Positions 39,532 to 51,565 of a stretch of DNA of 64,000 nucleotides are shown in pieces. Each line of letters begins with the position of its first letter. The stretch's first letter is position 1. The notes under the pieces are model-generated. The model was given only the letters and a program-made list of their open reading frames with translations. It had not been told where the DNA came from and did no database searches. The stretch comes from Auanema rhodensis (lineage: Eukaryota; Nematoda; Chromadorea; Rhabditida; Rhabditidae): positions 7,874,001 through 7,938,000 of the forward strand of contig OZ059896.1 in NCBI GenBank assembly GCA_964057225.1, in the 5' to 3' direction. A program made the translations under genes and the position numbers.

Positions 39532-40368
39532 TGCTTCCGGTGAGGCTCGAACTCACGACCTTCAGATTATGAGACTGACGCGCTGCCTACTGCGCTACGG
39601 AAGCTACGAATATATCGTATTCGCATATTTCTTAGTAGCTACGAACATACAATGACAACCAAAACTATAAAAATGAAAGAATATCTTTTGTATCAGAATA
39701 AATCGAGGAAAACGAAAAAGATTGCTCCCGGTGAGGCTCGAACTCACGACCTTCAGATTATGAGACTGACGCGCTGCCTACTGCGCTACGGAAGCTACGA
39801 ATATATCGTATTCGCATATTTCTTAGTAGCTACGAACATAGAATGACAACCAAAACTATAAAAATGAAAGAATATCTTTTGTATCAGAATAAATCGAGGA
39901 AAACAAAAAAGATTGCTCCCGGTGAGGCTCGAACTCACGACCTTCAGATTATGAGACTGACGCGCTGCCTACTGCGCTACGGAAGCTACGAATATATCGT
40001 ATTCGCATATTTCTTAGTAGCTACAAACATACAATGACAACCAAAACTATAAAAATGAAAGAATATCTTTTGTATCAGAATAAATCGAGGAAAACGAAAA
40101 AGATTGCTCCCGGTGAGGCTCGAACTCACGACCTTCAGATTATGAGACTGACGCGCTGCCTACTGCGCTACGGAAGCTACGAATATATCGTATTCGCATA
40201 TTTCTTAGTAGCTACGAACATACAATGACAACCAAAACTATAAAAATGAAAGAATATCTTTTGTATCAGAATAAATCGAGGAAAACGAAAAAGATTGCTC
40301 CCGGTGAGGCTCGAACTCACGACCTTCAGATTATGAGACTGACGCGCTGCCTACTGCGCTACGGAAGC
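39532..40368 (-). tRNA. Block of 5 tRNA-Met(CAU) genes
   Basis: Left ends are 39532, 39723, 39914, 40105 and 40296. The first gene has GCTTCCGG for GCTCCCGG. On the coding strand this turns the acceptor G-U into A-U, giving a fully Watson-Crick stem. Position 43877 shares the change. Confidence 0.94.
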
Positions 40369-40490
40369 TACGAATATAGCGTGTGCGCAAATTTCTTAGT
40401 AGCTACGAACATACAATAGACAACCATAACTACAAAAATGAAATAACATCTTTTGTATCGGAATAAATCGAGGAAAACGAAAACGATTGC

Positions 40491-41687
40491 GGTTCTTTTT
40501 CCGTATCTAGGGCTTTGGGGGGGAGGGGTCTCTTTCTATTAAGGAATAATATTTCATTACATTCACAATGAATTATGAAAGCGAATATTACTTTGTAAAT
40601 GTCTGTAATAAGTATAATAAAACTTGATTATATTATGATACAAAAATTGAATCATTATTGGTCATTGCTTCTGCATTATCAACCATACTTCGTTTAAATG
40701 TTCGCTCCAAAAAAGAGACTTCGTACTGAAGCTGATGCCATCCAATTCCTGCAAGAGAAGGAAATAATCTCTCAAACTAACGAAGGTGACCGATGAACAC
40801 GACAAATGAGTCTTTCTGCTGCTCGAAATAAGTGAAAGGTATATTAGAAAAGACTGTAGAAGAGAAATTTTAATAAAAAATGGAACATTTCATCAATTCA
40901 TAAAGTTAAAATCTAAATATAATCAACACAAACATTTTAGGCTCAAAATTAGGTTATACCAAGTTCATTTTTTTCGTACACGGCTGGAGCAAGGAATACA
41001 CTACTGTAAAGTTCTGTCAATATGAGTTAGGAATAAGCTCTTGCAAAACAGCCGTGGATTATAATAAATATATAAGAAAAGTTTGTGCATTTAACCTCTT
41101 GAAGCATTCTCCAAAGATTGGAGATCCCAGTTTGACTGTTGAATTTGATGAAACGTTAGTTTCTAGCAGAAAGTTTAATGCGGGTAGTATTAGGCCAGCG
41201 CAATGGGTTTTCTGCTGTTCCTGATAGAAGTGCAGAAACCTTAAACAGCTGCGTTATTAATTGTATTGAGCGTGAAGTTAATATACTGAGTGATTGTTGG
41301 AGAGCATATGGGAGTATTAATAGTCTTTCACAAAATTATAGGCATTTAACAGTTAATCATACGTATAACTTCACGGATCCCGAGACCGGAGCTAATACCA
41401 AAATAATTGAAGGTCTTTGAGATTTAGCTAAAACTAAAAGCAAGCGCATGCACAGGGTACAGCAAAATATGTTGGATGGTTACCTCTCTGAGTATATTTG
41501 GAGTAGATGAAATGGTAACAGCTACCTTTTTGAATGTATTTTTATTGATATTGTTGAATGTACCCAGGAAGAAACTCAAATATGTGAACTAAGAGCTAAC
41601 ACAACGAGATAGGATTAGGTTTATAGATGATAACGTTATAAAAAGTTCAGCTTATGTACTAGGCAATCAACACCAACACTTTCTTCA
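40491..41687 (+). pseudogene. Merlin relic, copy 7
   Basis: A diverged subtype with an extra A near 40837 and several substitutions near 40641-40695. It keeps the ancestral TGG of 'SDCWRAY'. Confidence 0.82.
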
Positions 41688-41704
41688 AGGAAAACGAAAA
41701 AGAT

Positions 41705-42541
41705 TGCTCCCGGTGAGGCTCGAACTCACGACCTTCAGATTATGAGACTGACGCGCTGCCTACTGCGCTACGGAAGCTACGAATATATCGTATTCGCATA
41801 TTTCTTAGTAGCTACGAACATACAATGACAACCAAAACTATAAAAATGAAAGAATATCTTTTGTATCAGAATAAATCGAGGAAAACGAAAAAGATTGCTC
41901 CCGGTGAGGCTCGAACTCACGACCTTCAGATTATGAGACTGACGCGCTGCCTACTGCGCTACGGAAGCTACGAATATATCGTATTCGCATATTTCTTAGT
42001 AGCTACGAACATAGAATGACAACCAAAACTATAAAAATGAAAGAATATCTTTTGTATCAGAATAAATCGAGGAAAACAAAAAAGATTGCTCCCGGTGAGG
42101 CTCGAACTCACGACCTTCAGATTATGAGACTGACGCGCTGCCTACTGCGCTACGGAAGCTACGAATATATCGTATTCGCATATTTCTTAGTAGCTACAAA
42201 CATACAATGACAACCAAAACTATAAAAATGAAAGAATATCTTTTGTATCAGAATAAATCGAGGAAAACGAAAAAGATTGCTCCCGGTGAGGCTCGAACTC
42301 ACGACCTTCAGATTATGAGACTGACGCGCTGCCTACTGCGCTACGGAAGCTACGAATATATCGTATTCGCATATTTCTTAGTAGCTACGAACATACAATG
42401 ACAACCAAAACTATAAAAATGAAAGAATATCTTTTGTATCAGAATAAATCGAGGAAAACGAAAAAGATTGCTCCCGGTGAGGCTCGAACTCACGACCTTC
42501 AGATTATGAGACTGACGCGCTGCCTACTGCGCTACGGAAGC
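41705..42541 (-). tRNA. Block of 5 tRNA-Met(CAU) genes
   Basis: Left ends are 41705, 41896, 42087, 42278 and 42469. All are intact. Confidence 0.94.
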
Positions 42542-42663
42542 TACGAATATAGCGTGTGCGCAAATTTCTTAGTAGCTACGAACATACAATAGACAACCAT
42601 AACTACAAAAATGAAATAACATCTTTTGTATCGGAATAAATCGAGGAAAACGAAAACGATTGC

Positions 42664-43859
42664 GGTTCTTTTTCCGTATCTAGGGCTTTGGGGGGGAGGG
42701 GTCTCTTTCTATTAAGGAATAATATTTCATTACATTCACAATGAATTATGAAAGCGAATATTACTTTGTAAATGTCTGTAATAAGTATAATAAAACTTGA
42801 TTATATTATGATATAAAAATTGAATCATTATTGGTTATTGCTTCTGCATTATTAACCATACTTCGTCTAAATGTTCGCTCCAAAAAAGAGACTTCGTACT
42901 GAAGCTGATGCCATCCAATTCCTGCAAGAGAAGGAAATAATCTCTCAAACTAACGAAGGTGACCGATGAACACGACAAATGAGTCTTTCTGCTGCTCGAA
43001 ATAAGTGAAGGTATATTAGAAAAGACTGTAGAAGAGAAATTTTGATAAAAAATGGAACATTTCATCAATTCATAAAGTTAAAATCTAAATATAATCAACA
43101 CAAACATTTTAGGCTCAAAATAAGGTTATACCAAGTTCATTTTTTTCGTACACGGCTGGAGCAAGGAATACACTACTGTAAAGTTCTGTCAATATGAGTT
43201 AGGAATAAGCTCTTGCAAAACAGCCGTGGATTATAATAAATATATAAGAAAAGTTTGTGCATTTAACCTCTTGAAGCATTCTCCAAAGATTGGAGATCCC
43301 AGTTTGACTGTTGAATTTGATGAAACGTTAGTTTCTAGCAGAAAGTTTAATGCGGGTAGTATTAGGCCAGCGCAATGGGTTTTCTGCTGTTCCTGATAGA
43401 AGTGCAGAAACCTTAAACAGCTGCGTTATTAATTGTATTGAGCGTGAAGTTAATATACTGAGTGATTGTTGCAGAGCATATGGGAGTATTAATAGTCTTT
43501 CACAAAATTATAGGCATTTAACAGTCAATCATACGTATAACTTCACGGATCCCGAGACCGGAGCTAATACCAAAATAATTGAAGGTCTTTGAGATTTAGC
43601 TAAAACTAAAAGCAAGCGCATGCACAGGGTACAGCAAAATATGTTGGATGGTTACCTCTCTGAGTATATTTGGAGTAGATGAAATGGTAACAGCTACCTT
43701 TTTGAATGTATTTTTATTGATATTGTTGAATGTACCCAGGAAGAAACTCAAATATGTGAACTATGAGCTAACACAACGAGATAGGATTAGGTTTATAGAT
43801 GATAACGTTATAAAAAGTTCAGCTTATGTACTAGGCAATCAACACCAACACTTTCTTCA
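42664..43859 (+). pseudogene. Merlin relic, copy 8
   Basis: Matches copy 6 at the marks checked; second half of the 4345-bp dimer repeat. Confidence 0.82.
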
Positions 43860-43876
43860 AGGAAAACGAAAAAGAT

Positions 43877-44713
43877 TGCTTCCGGTGAGGCTCGAACTCA
43901 CGACCTTCAGATTATGAGACTGACGCGCTGCCTACTGCGCTACGGAAGCTACGAATATATCGTATTCGCATATTTCTTAGTAGCTACGAACATACAATGA
44001 CAACCAAAACTATAAAAATGAAAGAATATCTTTTGTATCAGAATAAATCGAGGAAAACGAAAAAGATTGCTCCCGGTGAGGCTCGAACTCACGACCTTCA
44101 GATTATGAGACTGACGCGCTGCCTACTGCGCTACGGAAGCTACGAATATATCGTATTCGCATATTTCTTAGTAGCTACGAACATAGAATGACAACCAAAA
44201 CTATAAAAATGAAAGAATATCTTTTGTATCAGAATAAATCGAGGAAAACAAAAAAGATTGCTCCCGGTGAGGCTCGAACTCACGACCTTCAGATTATGAG
44301 ACTGACGCGCTGCCTACTGCGCTACGGAAGCTACGAATATATCGTATTCGCATATTTCTTAGTAGCTACAAACATACAATGACAACCAAAACTATAAAAA
44401 TGAAAGAATATCTTTTGTATCAGAATAAATCGAGGAAAACGAAAAAGATTGCTCCCGGTGAGGCTCGAACTCACGACCTTCAGATTATGAGACTGACGCG
44501 CTGCCTACTGCGCTACGGAAGCTACGAATATATCGTATTCGCATATTTCTTAGTAGCTACGAACATACAATGACAACCAAAACTATAAAAATGAAAGAAT
44601 ATCTTTTGTATCAGAATAAATCGAGGAAAACGAAAAAGATTGCTCCCGGTGAGGCTCGAACTCACGACCTTCAGATTATGAGACTGACGCGCTGCCTACT
44701 GCGCTACGGAAGC
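43877..44713 (-). tRNA. Block of 5 tRNA-Met(CAU) genes
   Basis: Left ends are 43877, 44068, 44259, 44450 and 44641. The first shares the acceptor change seen at 39532. Confidence 0.94.
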
Positions 44714-44835
44714 TACGAATATAGCGTGTGCGCAAATTTCTTAGTAGCTACGAACATACAATAGACAACCATAACTACAAAAATGAAATAACATCTTTTG
44801 TATCGGAATAAATCGAGGAAAACGAAAACGATTGC

Positions 44836-46032
44836 GGTTCTTTTTCCGTATCTAGGGCTTTGGGGGGGAGGGGTCTCTTTCTATTAAGGAATAATATTTC
44901 ATTACATTCACAATGAATTATGAAAGCGAATATTACTTTGTAAATGTCTGTAATAAGTATAATAAAACTTGATTATATTATGATACAAAAATTGAATCAT
45001 TATTGGTCATTGCTTCTGCATTATCAACCATACTTCGTTTAAATGTTCGCTCCAAAAAAGAGACTTCGTACTGAAGCTGATGCCATCCAATTCCTGCAAG
45101 AGAAGGAAATAATCTCTCAAACTAACGAAGGTGACCGATGAACACGACAAATGAGTCTTTCTGCTGCTCGAAATAAGTGAAAGGTATATTAGAAAAGACT
45201 GTAGAAGAGAAATTTTAATAAAAAATGGAACATTTCATCAATTCATAAAGTTAAAATCTAAATATAATCAACACAAACATTTTAGGCTCAAAATTAGGTT
45301 ATACCAAGTTCATTTTTTTCGTACACGGCTGGAGCAAGGAATACACTACTGTAAAGTTCTGTCAATATGAGTTAGGAATAAGCTCTTGCAAAACAGCCGT
45401 GGATTATAATAAATATATAAGAAAAGTTTGTGCATTTAACCTCTTGAAGCATTCTCCAAAGATTGGAGATCCCAGTTTGACTGTTGAATTTGATGAAACG
45501 TTAGTTTCTAGCAGAAAGTTTAATGCGGGTAGTATTAGGCCAGCGCAATGGGTTTTCTGCTGTTCCTGATAGAAGTGCAGAAACCTTAAACAGCTGCGTT
45601 ATTAATTGTATTGAGCGTGAAGTTAATATACTGAGTGATTGTTGGAGAGCATATGGGAGTATTAATAGTCTTTCACAAAATTATAGGCATTTAACAGTTA
45701 ATCATACGTATAACTTCACGGATCCCGAGACCGGAGCTAATACCAAAATAATTGAAGGTCTTTGAGATTTAGCTAAAACTAAAAGCAAGCGCATGCACAG
45801 GGTACAGCAAAATATGTTGGATGGTTACCTCTCTGAGTATATTTGGAGTAGATGAAATGGTAACAGCTACCTTTTTGAATGTATTTTTATTGATATTGTT
45901 GAATGTACCCAGGAAGAAACTCAAATATGTGAACTAAGAGCTAACACAACGAGATAGGATTAGATTTATAGATGATAACGTTATAAAAAGTTCAGCTTAT
46001 GTACTAGGCAATCAACACCAACACTTTCTTCA
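44836..46032 (+). pseudogene. Merlin relic, copy 9
   Basis: Matches copy 7 at the marks checked. It is the last Merlin copy, and no relic occurs in the plus-strand arm. Confidence 0.82.
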
Positions 46033-46049
46033 AGGAAAACGAAAAAGAT

Positions 46050-48036
46050 TGCTCCCGGTGAGGCTCGAACTCACGACCTTCAGATTATGAGACTGACGCG
46101 CTGCCTACTGCGCTACGGAAGCTACAAATATATCGTATTCGCATATTTCTTAGTAGCTACGAACATACAATGACAACCAAAACTATAAAAATGAAAGAAT
46201 ATCTTTTGTATCAGAATAAATCGAGGAAAACGAAAAAGATTGCTCCCGGTGAGGCTCGAACTCACGACCTTCAGATTATGAGACTGACGCGCTGCCTACT
46301 ACGCTACGGAAGCTACGAATATATCGTATTCGCATATTTCTTAGTAGCTACGAACATACAATGACAACCAAAACTATAAAAATGAAAGAATATCTTTTGT
46401 ATCAGAATAAATCGAGGAAAACGAAAAAGATTGCTCCCGGTGAGGCTCGAACTCACGACCTTCAGATTATGAGACTGACGCGCTGCCTACTGCGCTACGG
46501 AAGCTACGAATATATCGTATTCGCATATTTCTTAGTAGCTACGAACATACAATGACAACCAAAACTATAAAAATGAAAGAATATCTTTTGTATCAGAATA
46601 AATCGAGGAAAACGAAAAAGATTGCTCCCGGTGAGGCTCGAACTCACGACCTTCAGATTATGAGACTGACGCGCTGCCTACTGCGCTACGGAAGCTACGA
46701 ATATAGAGTGTGCGCAAATTTCTTAGTAGCTACAAACATACAAGAAACAACCAAAATTACAAAAATGAAATAACATATTTTGTATCAGAATAAATCTCGG
46801 AAAACGGAAAAGATTGCTCCCGGTGAGGCTCGAACTCACGACCTTCAGATTATGAGACTGACGCGCTGCCTACTGCGCTACGGAAGCTACGAATATAGAG
46901 TGTGCGCAAATTTCTTAGTAGCTACAAACATACAAGAAACAACCAAAATTACAAAAATGAAATAACATATTTTGTATCAGAATAAATCTCGGAAAACGGA
47001 AAAGATTGCTCCCGGTGAGGCTCGAACTCACGACCTTCAGATTATGAGACTGACGCGCTGCCTACTGCGCTACGGAAGCTACGAATATATCGTATTCGCA
47101 TATTTCTTAGTAGCTACGAACATACAATGACAACCAAAACTATAAAAATGAAAGAATATCTTTTGTATCAGAATAAATCGAGGAAAACGAAAAAGATTGC
47201 TCCCGGTGAGGCTCGAACTCACGACCTTCAGATTATGAGACTGACGCGCTGCCTACTGCGCTACGGAAGCTACGAATATATCGTATTCGCATATTTCTTA
47301 GTAGCTACGAACATACAATGACAACCAAAACTATAAAAATGAAAGAATATCTTTTGTATCAGAATAAATCGAGGAAAACGAAAAAGATTGCTCCCGGTGA
47401 GGCTCGAACTCACGACCTTCAGATTATGAGACTGACGCGCTGCCTACTGCGCTACGGAAGCTACGAATATATCGTATTCGCATATTTCTTAGTAGCTACG
47501 AACATACAATGACAACCAAAACTATAAAAATGAAAGAATATCTTTTGTATCAGAATAAATCGAGGAAAACGAAAAAGATTGCTCCCGGTGAGGCTCGAAC
47601 TCACGACCTTCAGATTATGAGACTGACGCGCTGCCTACTGCGCTACGGAAGCTACGAATATATCGTATTCGCATATTTCATAGTAGAAACTAACATACAA
47701 GAGACAACCAAAACTACAAAAATGAAATAACATCTTTTATATCAGAATAAATCTGGGAAAACGGAAAAGATTGCTCCCGGTGAGGCTCGAACTCACGACC
47801 TTCAGATTATGAGACTGACGCGCTGCCTACTGCGCTACGGAAGCTACGAATATAGCGTGTGCGCAAATTTCTTAGTAGCTACGAACATACAATAGACAAC
47901 CATAACTACAAAAATGAAATAACATCTTTTGTATCGGAATAAATCGAGGAAAAGAAAAAAGATTGCTCCCGGTGAGGCTCGAACTCACGACCTTCAGATT
48001 ATGAGACTGACGCGCTGCCTACTGCGCTACGGAAGC
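46050..48036 (-). tRNA. Block of 11 tRNA-Met(CAU) genes, up to the LINE
   Basis: Left ends are 46050, 46241, 46432, 46623, 46815, 47007, 47198, 47389, 47580, 47772 and 47964. Spacers become more varied towards the LINE (192-bp units, TTTCATAGTAGAAACTAACATACAAG near 47677), with the same variants that dominate the plus-strand arm. The 46241 copy has one A-box substitution (TAGCGTAGTAGG) that still fits the consensus. The last gene keeps the full cloverleaf, with AAAAAGATT giving a T5 terminator. Confidence 0.93.
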
Positions 48037-48154
48037 TACGAATACAGCGTGTGCGCAAATTTCTTAGTAGCTACGAACATACAAGAGACAACCAAAACTA
48101 CAAAAATTCCTTTTCCTATTTTTATATCTCGTCTTTTTCATTTCTTTTTTCACT

Positions 48155-49206
48155 ATGTCCTCTTCCCAATCTGTTTCAAAATCCGATTTTACCGCACTTT
48201 CTGATTCTCTCGAAGAATCTTTCTCCCAATTTTCTTCTGAATTACGTGGCATTATTTTCTCTATTCAAACTACCGTTAATTCTAATTGTACCCGTATTGC
48301 GGAATTAGAATCAAAGGTTGCCTCACTGTGTAGCTCGCTCAAAAATGGTACTTCTCAAGAGGTTGTATCTAATTTAGTTAACATAAGTTCAGAGAAGTCA
48401 AAATTTCCTGACCGTGCTACAAAACTCCTTTGGTTCAATGTTCCATTGAGCAGTACGGACTTTTCTTCCGATCCCACTTCTCTTGTGTCGGATGTTCTTA
48501 ATCTGTCCAAGAACACTGAAATATGTAGTTTATTAAGCTCTCGTGCAATTGTTGTTACCCGCTACAATTCTAAGACCAAACTCCCTGGCCCTATTGCTAT
48601 AAATTGCCCTAGTGAACAAATTCGTGATACTTGCATATAACTAATCCGCAATCACAAAGAAGTTCTTTCCGCTTCACTCAAAAAAACTTTTGTGAGAAGA
48701 GACTATTCGAAATAGAATTTGAACGTGAATTGAAGGAAAAGTGCAAGGTTATGAATTCTACTGGGACTAACAGCCTTCATATTGTTCGTAATTTCAAAAT
48801 TGTTAAGATCATCAAAAAAATATCCTCAATTAGTTCTCCTACTCCAGCTCCTACCTGTACTCATCTTATTTCTCCTGTTTCCCCTTCTTCCCCAAATATT
48901 GTACAAATCGCTCCTCCGCCTTCCAAAGCAAGCCGTACTTCTCTTGAGGTCGACAGGTCTCCTTGTCAATTTCCTTCACCCTCAAGACGAAAATCACGAC
49001 ATGCTCCTTATGCTCTGAGATCACTCTCCTGTCCCAGAGTTAAAAACCCAACAATACCTCTTACCGCACCTTCCCTATCTGACCCTACCTCAAGTCTCCC
49101 CCTAGTTCCTAATCATACTCCCTTCACCAAATCACTTCCACCTCCAAAACATAGCTTTCGTTTATCATACTTCTTTCCCTGCCCCCCTCTCGGTCTATTT
49201 CTCTAA
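48155..49206 (+). pseudogene. LINE ORF1 protein, frameshifted
   Basis: The first part (48155-48640, 161 codons, ATG start) has an N-terminal segment with heptad-like spacing ('TRIAELESKVASL', about residues 48-60), then a region starting 'KLLWFNVP' at about residue 90 that fits the RRM-like domain of LINE ORF1 proteins. It ends at TAA 48638-48640. The C-terminal half continues in other frames ('LIRNHKEVLSASLKKTFVRR', then from about 48709 'LKEKCKVMNSTGTNSLHI') into a Pro/Ser-rich tail to 49206. At least one stop and one shift separate the parts, so it cannot make a full product. Such proteins bind LINE RNA as trimers; that role is taken from the family. Confidence 0.65.
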
Positions 49207-49363
49207 CGCTCGTTCTGTTTTGAAAAAATTCCCCCATTTCAATTTTGTTTCCACTGCTTATAACCCTGACATTATTTGTTTCAATGAAAGTTGGCTAAAT
49301 AGTGATATCTGTAGCTCAACTTTACCACTTTCTGATTTATATTATGTTATCCGTAGTGATAGG
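49196..49363 (+). pseudogene. LINE ORF2 apurinic-type endonuclease, N-terminal fragment
   Basis: The frame reads YFSNARSVLKK... through 'NPDIICFNESWLNSD' to 'YYVIRSDR'. The N-A-R-S box and the x-x-C-x-N/T-E-S/T-W-L box, with the conserved Glu that binds metal, are the first two motifs of the endonuclease of CR1/L2/Jockey-type LINEs. The remaining endonuclease and all of the RT are missing. It overlaps the ORF1 tail by a few codons in another frame. Confidence 0.75.
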
Positions 49364-49876
49364 CACCGCGAGCCATCTTTTCCGTTTTCCCAGATTTATT
49401 CTGATACAAAAGATATTCTTTCATTTTTGTAGTTTTGGTTGTCTCTTGTATGTTCGTAGCTACTAAGAATTTTGCGCACACGCTGTACTCGTAGCTTCCG
49501 TAGCGCAGTAGGCAGCGCGTCAGTCTCATAATCTGAAAGTCGTGAGTTCGAGCCTCAACGGAAGCAATCTTTTCCGTTTTCCGAGACTTATTCTGATACA
49601 ATATATGTTATTTCATTTTTGTAATTTTGGTTGTCTCTTGTATGTTTGTAGCTACTAAGAAATATGCGAATACGATATATTCGTAGCTTCCGTAGCGCAG
49701 TAGGCAGCGCGTCAGTCTCATAATCTGAAGGTCGTGAGTTCGAGCCTCACCGGGAGCAATCTTTTTCGTTTTCCTCGATTTATTCTGATACAAAAGATAT
49801 TCTTTCATTTTTATAGTTTTGGTTGTCATTGTATGTTAGTTTCTACTATGAAATATGCGAATACGATATATTCGTA

Positions 49877-49911
49877 GCTTCCGTAGCGCAGTTCCAGCCT
49901 CAACGGAAGCA
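49877..49911 (+). pseudogene. tRNA-Met with internal deletion
   Basis: Only 35 bp remain: acceptor strand and A-box start (GCTTCCGTAGCGCAG) joined to the T-loop end and 3' acceptor (TTCCAGCCTCAACGGAAGCA). The anticodon arm is gone. The following 240 bp up to 50147 are scrambled spacer pieces, including a duplicated TTCGTAGCTTAGTTTCTTTC. Confidence 0.9.
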
Positions 49912-50723
49912 ATCTTTTCCGTTTTCCCAAATTTATTCTGATACAAAAGATTTTTTTTCATTTTTGTAGTTTTGGTTGTCTCTTGTATGTTCGTAGCTAC
50001 TAAGAAATTTGCGCACACGCTTAATTCGTAGCTTAGTTTCTTTCATGAAATATGCGAATACGATATATTCGTACTAAGAAATTTGCGCACACGCTTAATT
50101 CGTAGCTTAGTTTCTTTCATGAAATATGCGAATACGATATATTCGTAGCTTCCGTAGCGCAGTAGGCAGCGCGTCAGTCTCATAATCTGAAGGTCGTGAG
50201 TTCGAGCCTCACCGGGAGCAATCTTTTCTGTTTTCCCAGATTTATTCTGATACAAAAGATGTTATTTCATTTTTGTAGTTTTGGTTGTCTCTTGTATGTT
50301 CGTAGCTACTAAGAATTTTGCGCACACGCTGTATTCGTAGCTTCCGTAGCGCACTAAGCAGCGCGTCAGTCTCATAATCTGAAAGTCGTGAGTTCGAGCC
50401 TCAACGGAAGCAATCTTTTCCGTTTTCCCAAATTTATTCTGATACAAAAGATTTTTTTTCATTTTTGTAGTTTTGGTTGTCTCTTGTATGTTAGTTTCTA
50501 CTAAGAAATTTGCGCACACGCTTTATTCGGAGCTTCCGTAGCGCAGTAGGCAGCGCGTCAGTCTCATAATCTGAAGGTCGTGAGTTCGAGCCTCACCGGG
50601 AGCAATTTTTTCCGTTTTCCCAGATTTATTCTGATACAAAAGATGTTATTTCATTTTTGTAGTTTTGGTTGTCTCTTGTATGTTAGTTTCTACTATGAAA
50701 TATGCGAATACGATATATTCGTA

Positions 50724-50796
50724 GCTTCCGTAGCGCAGTAGGCAGCGCGTCAGTCTCATAATCTGAAGGTCGTTACTTCTAGCGTCAGCGGGAGCA
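50724..50796 (+). pseudogene. tRNA-Met with destroyed T arm / B box
   Basis: The T arm reads CGTTACTTCTAGCGTCAGC instead of CGTGAGTTCGAGCCTCACC. The stem cannot pair, and B-box GTTCGA becomes CTTCTA, so Pol III transcription and folding should fail. Confidence 0.85.
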
Positions 50797-51492
50797 ATCT
50801 TTTCCGTTTTCCCTATATTTATTCTGATACAAAAGATGTTATTTCATTTTTGTAGTTTTGGTTGTCTCTTGTATGTTAGTTTCTACTATGAAATATGCGA
50901 ATACGATATATTCGTAGCTTCCGTAGCGCAGTAGGCAGCGCGTCAGTCTCATAATCTGAAGGTCGTGAGTTCGAGCCTCACCGGGAGCAATCTTTTCCGT
51001 TTTCCGAGATTTATTCTGATACAAAATATGTTATTTCATTTTTGTAATTTTGGTTGTTTCTTGTATGTTTGTAGCTACTAAGAAATTTGCGCACACTCTA
51101 TATTCGTAGCTTCCGTAGCGCAGTAGGCAGCGCGTCAGTCTCATAATCTGAAGGTCGTGAGTTCGAGCCTCACCGGGAGCAATCTTTTCCGTTTTCCCAG
51201 ATTTTTTCTGATACAAAAGATGTTATTTCATTTTTGTAGTTTTGGTTGTCTCTTGTATGTTAGTTTCTACTATGAAATATGCGAATACGATTTATTCGTA
51301 GCTTCCGTAGCGCAGTAGGCAGCGCGTCAGTCTCATAATCTGAAGGTCGTGAGTTCGAGCCTCACCGGGAGCAATCTTTTCCGTTTTCCGAGATTTATTC
51401 TGATACAAAATATGTTATTTCATTTTTGTAATTTTGGTTGTTTCTTGTATGTTTGTAGCTACTAAGAAATTTGCGCACACGATATATTCGTA

Positions 51493-51565
51493 GCTTCCGT
51501 AGCGCAGTAGGCAGCGCGTCAGTCTCATAATCTGAAGGTCGTTACTTCTAGCCTCACCGGGAGCA
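51493..51565 (+). pseudogene. tRNA-Met with destroyed T arm / B box (second copy)
   Basis: Carries the same CGTTACTTCTAGC change as 50724 but keeps the normal CCTCACCGGGAGC 3' side. The next spacer has the linked CCCTATATTT variant. Confidence 0.85.

Larger units (their letters stand above)
36147..46032. repeat. 2172-bp higher-order repeat (Merlin relic + five tRNA-Met), itself in a 4345-bp dimer
   Basis: Merlin copies 5-9 are spaced 2172, 2173, 2172 and 2173 bp apart, each followed by five tRNA genes (copy 9 by a longer block). Copies 5, 6 and 8 share TGTTGCAGAGC. Copies 7 and 9 share TGTTGGAGAGC, an extra A (GTGAAAGG) and several substitutions near 40640-40700 and 44990-45050. Copies 6+7 and 8+9 are therefore repeats of a 4345-bp dimer, which shows nested rounds of unequal exchange. 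Confidence 0.85.
48108..49363 (+). mobile_element. Non-LTR retrotransposon (CR1/L2-like LINE), 3'-truncated
   Basis: The element starts just after the array spacer ...ACTACAAAAAT, with a short pyrimidine-rich leader (48108-48154), then ORF1, then the first 56 codons of ORF2. It stops at about 49363, where tRNA-array sequence (CACCGCGAGCCATCTTTTCCG, compare CACCGGGAGCAATCTTTTCCG) begins in the opposite orientation to the left arm. LINE insertions normally lose their 5' ends. A 5'-complete, 3'-missing copy therefore points to later rearrangement at this junction. The clade call rests on weak similarity of two short regions. Confidence 0.75.

Noticed and set aside
23062..48036. CRISPR-like array because of regular repeat/spacer appearance
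   Set aside because: The spacers are themselves repeated, the repeat is a 73-nt tRNA gene, and the context is eukaryotic.
22991..48204. Recurring 64-, 73- and 75-codon frames through the tRNA units (both arms)
   Set aside because: They read through the tRNA gene and spacer in the antisense direction. The conserved RNA structure explains the conservation.
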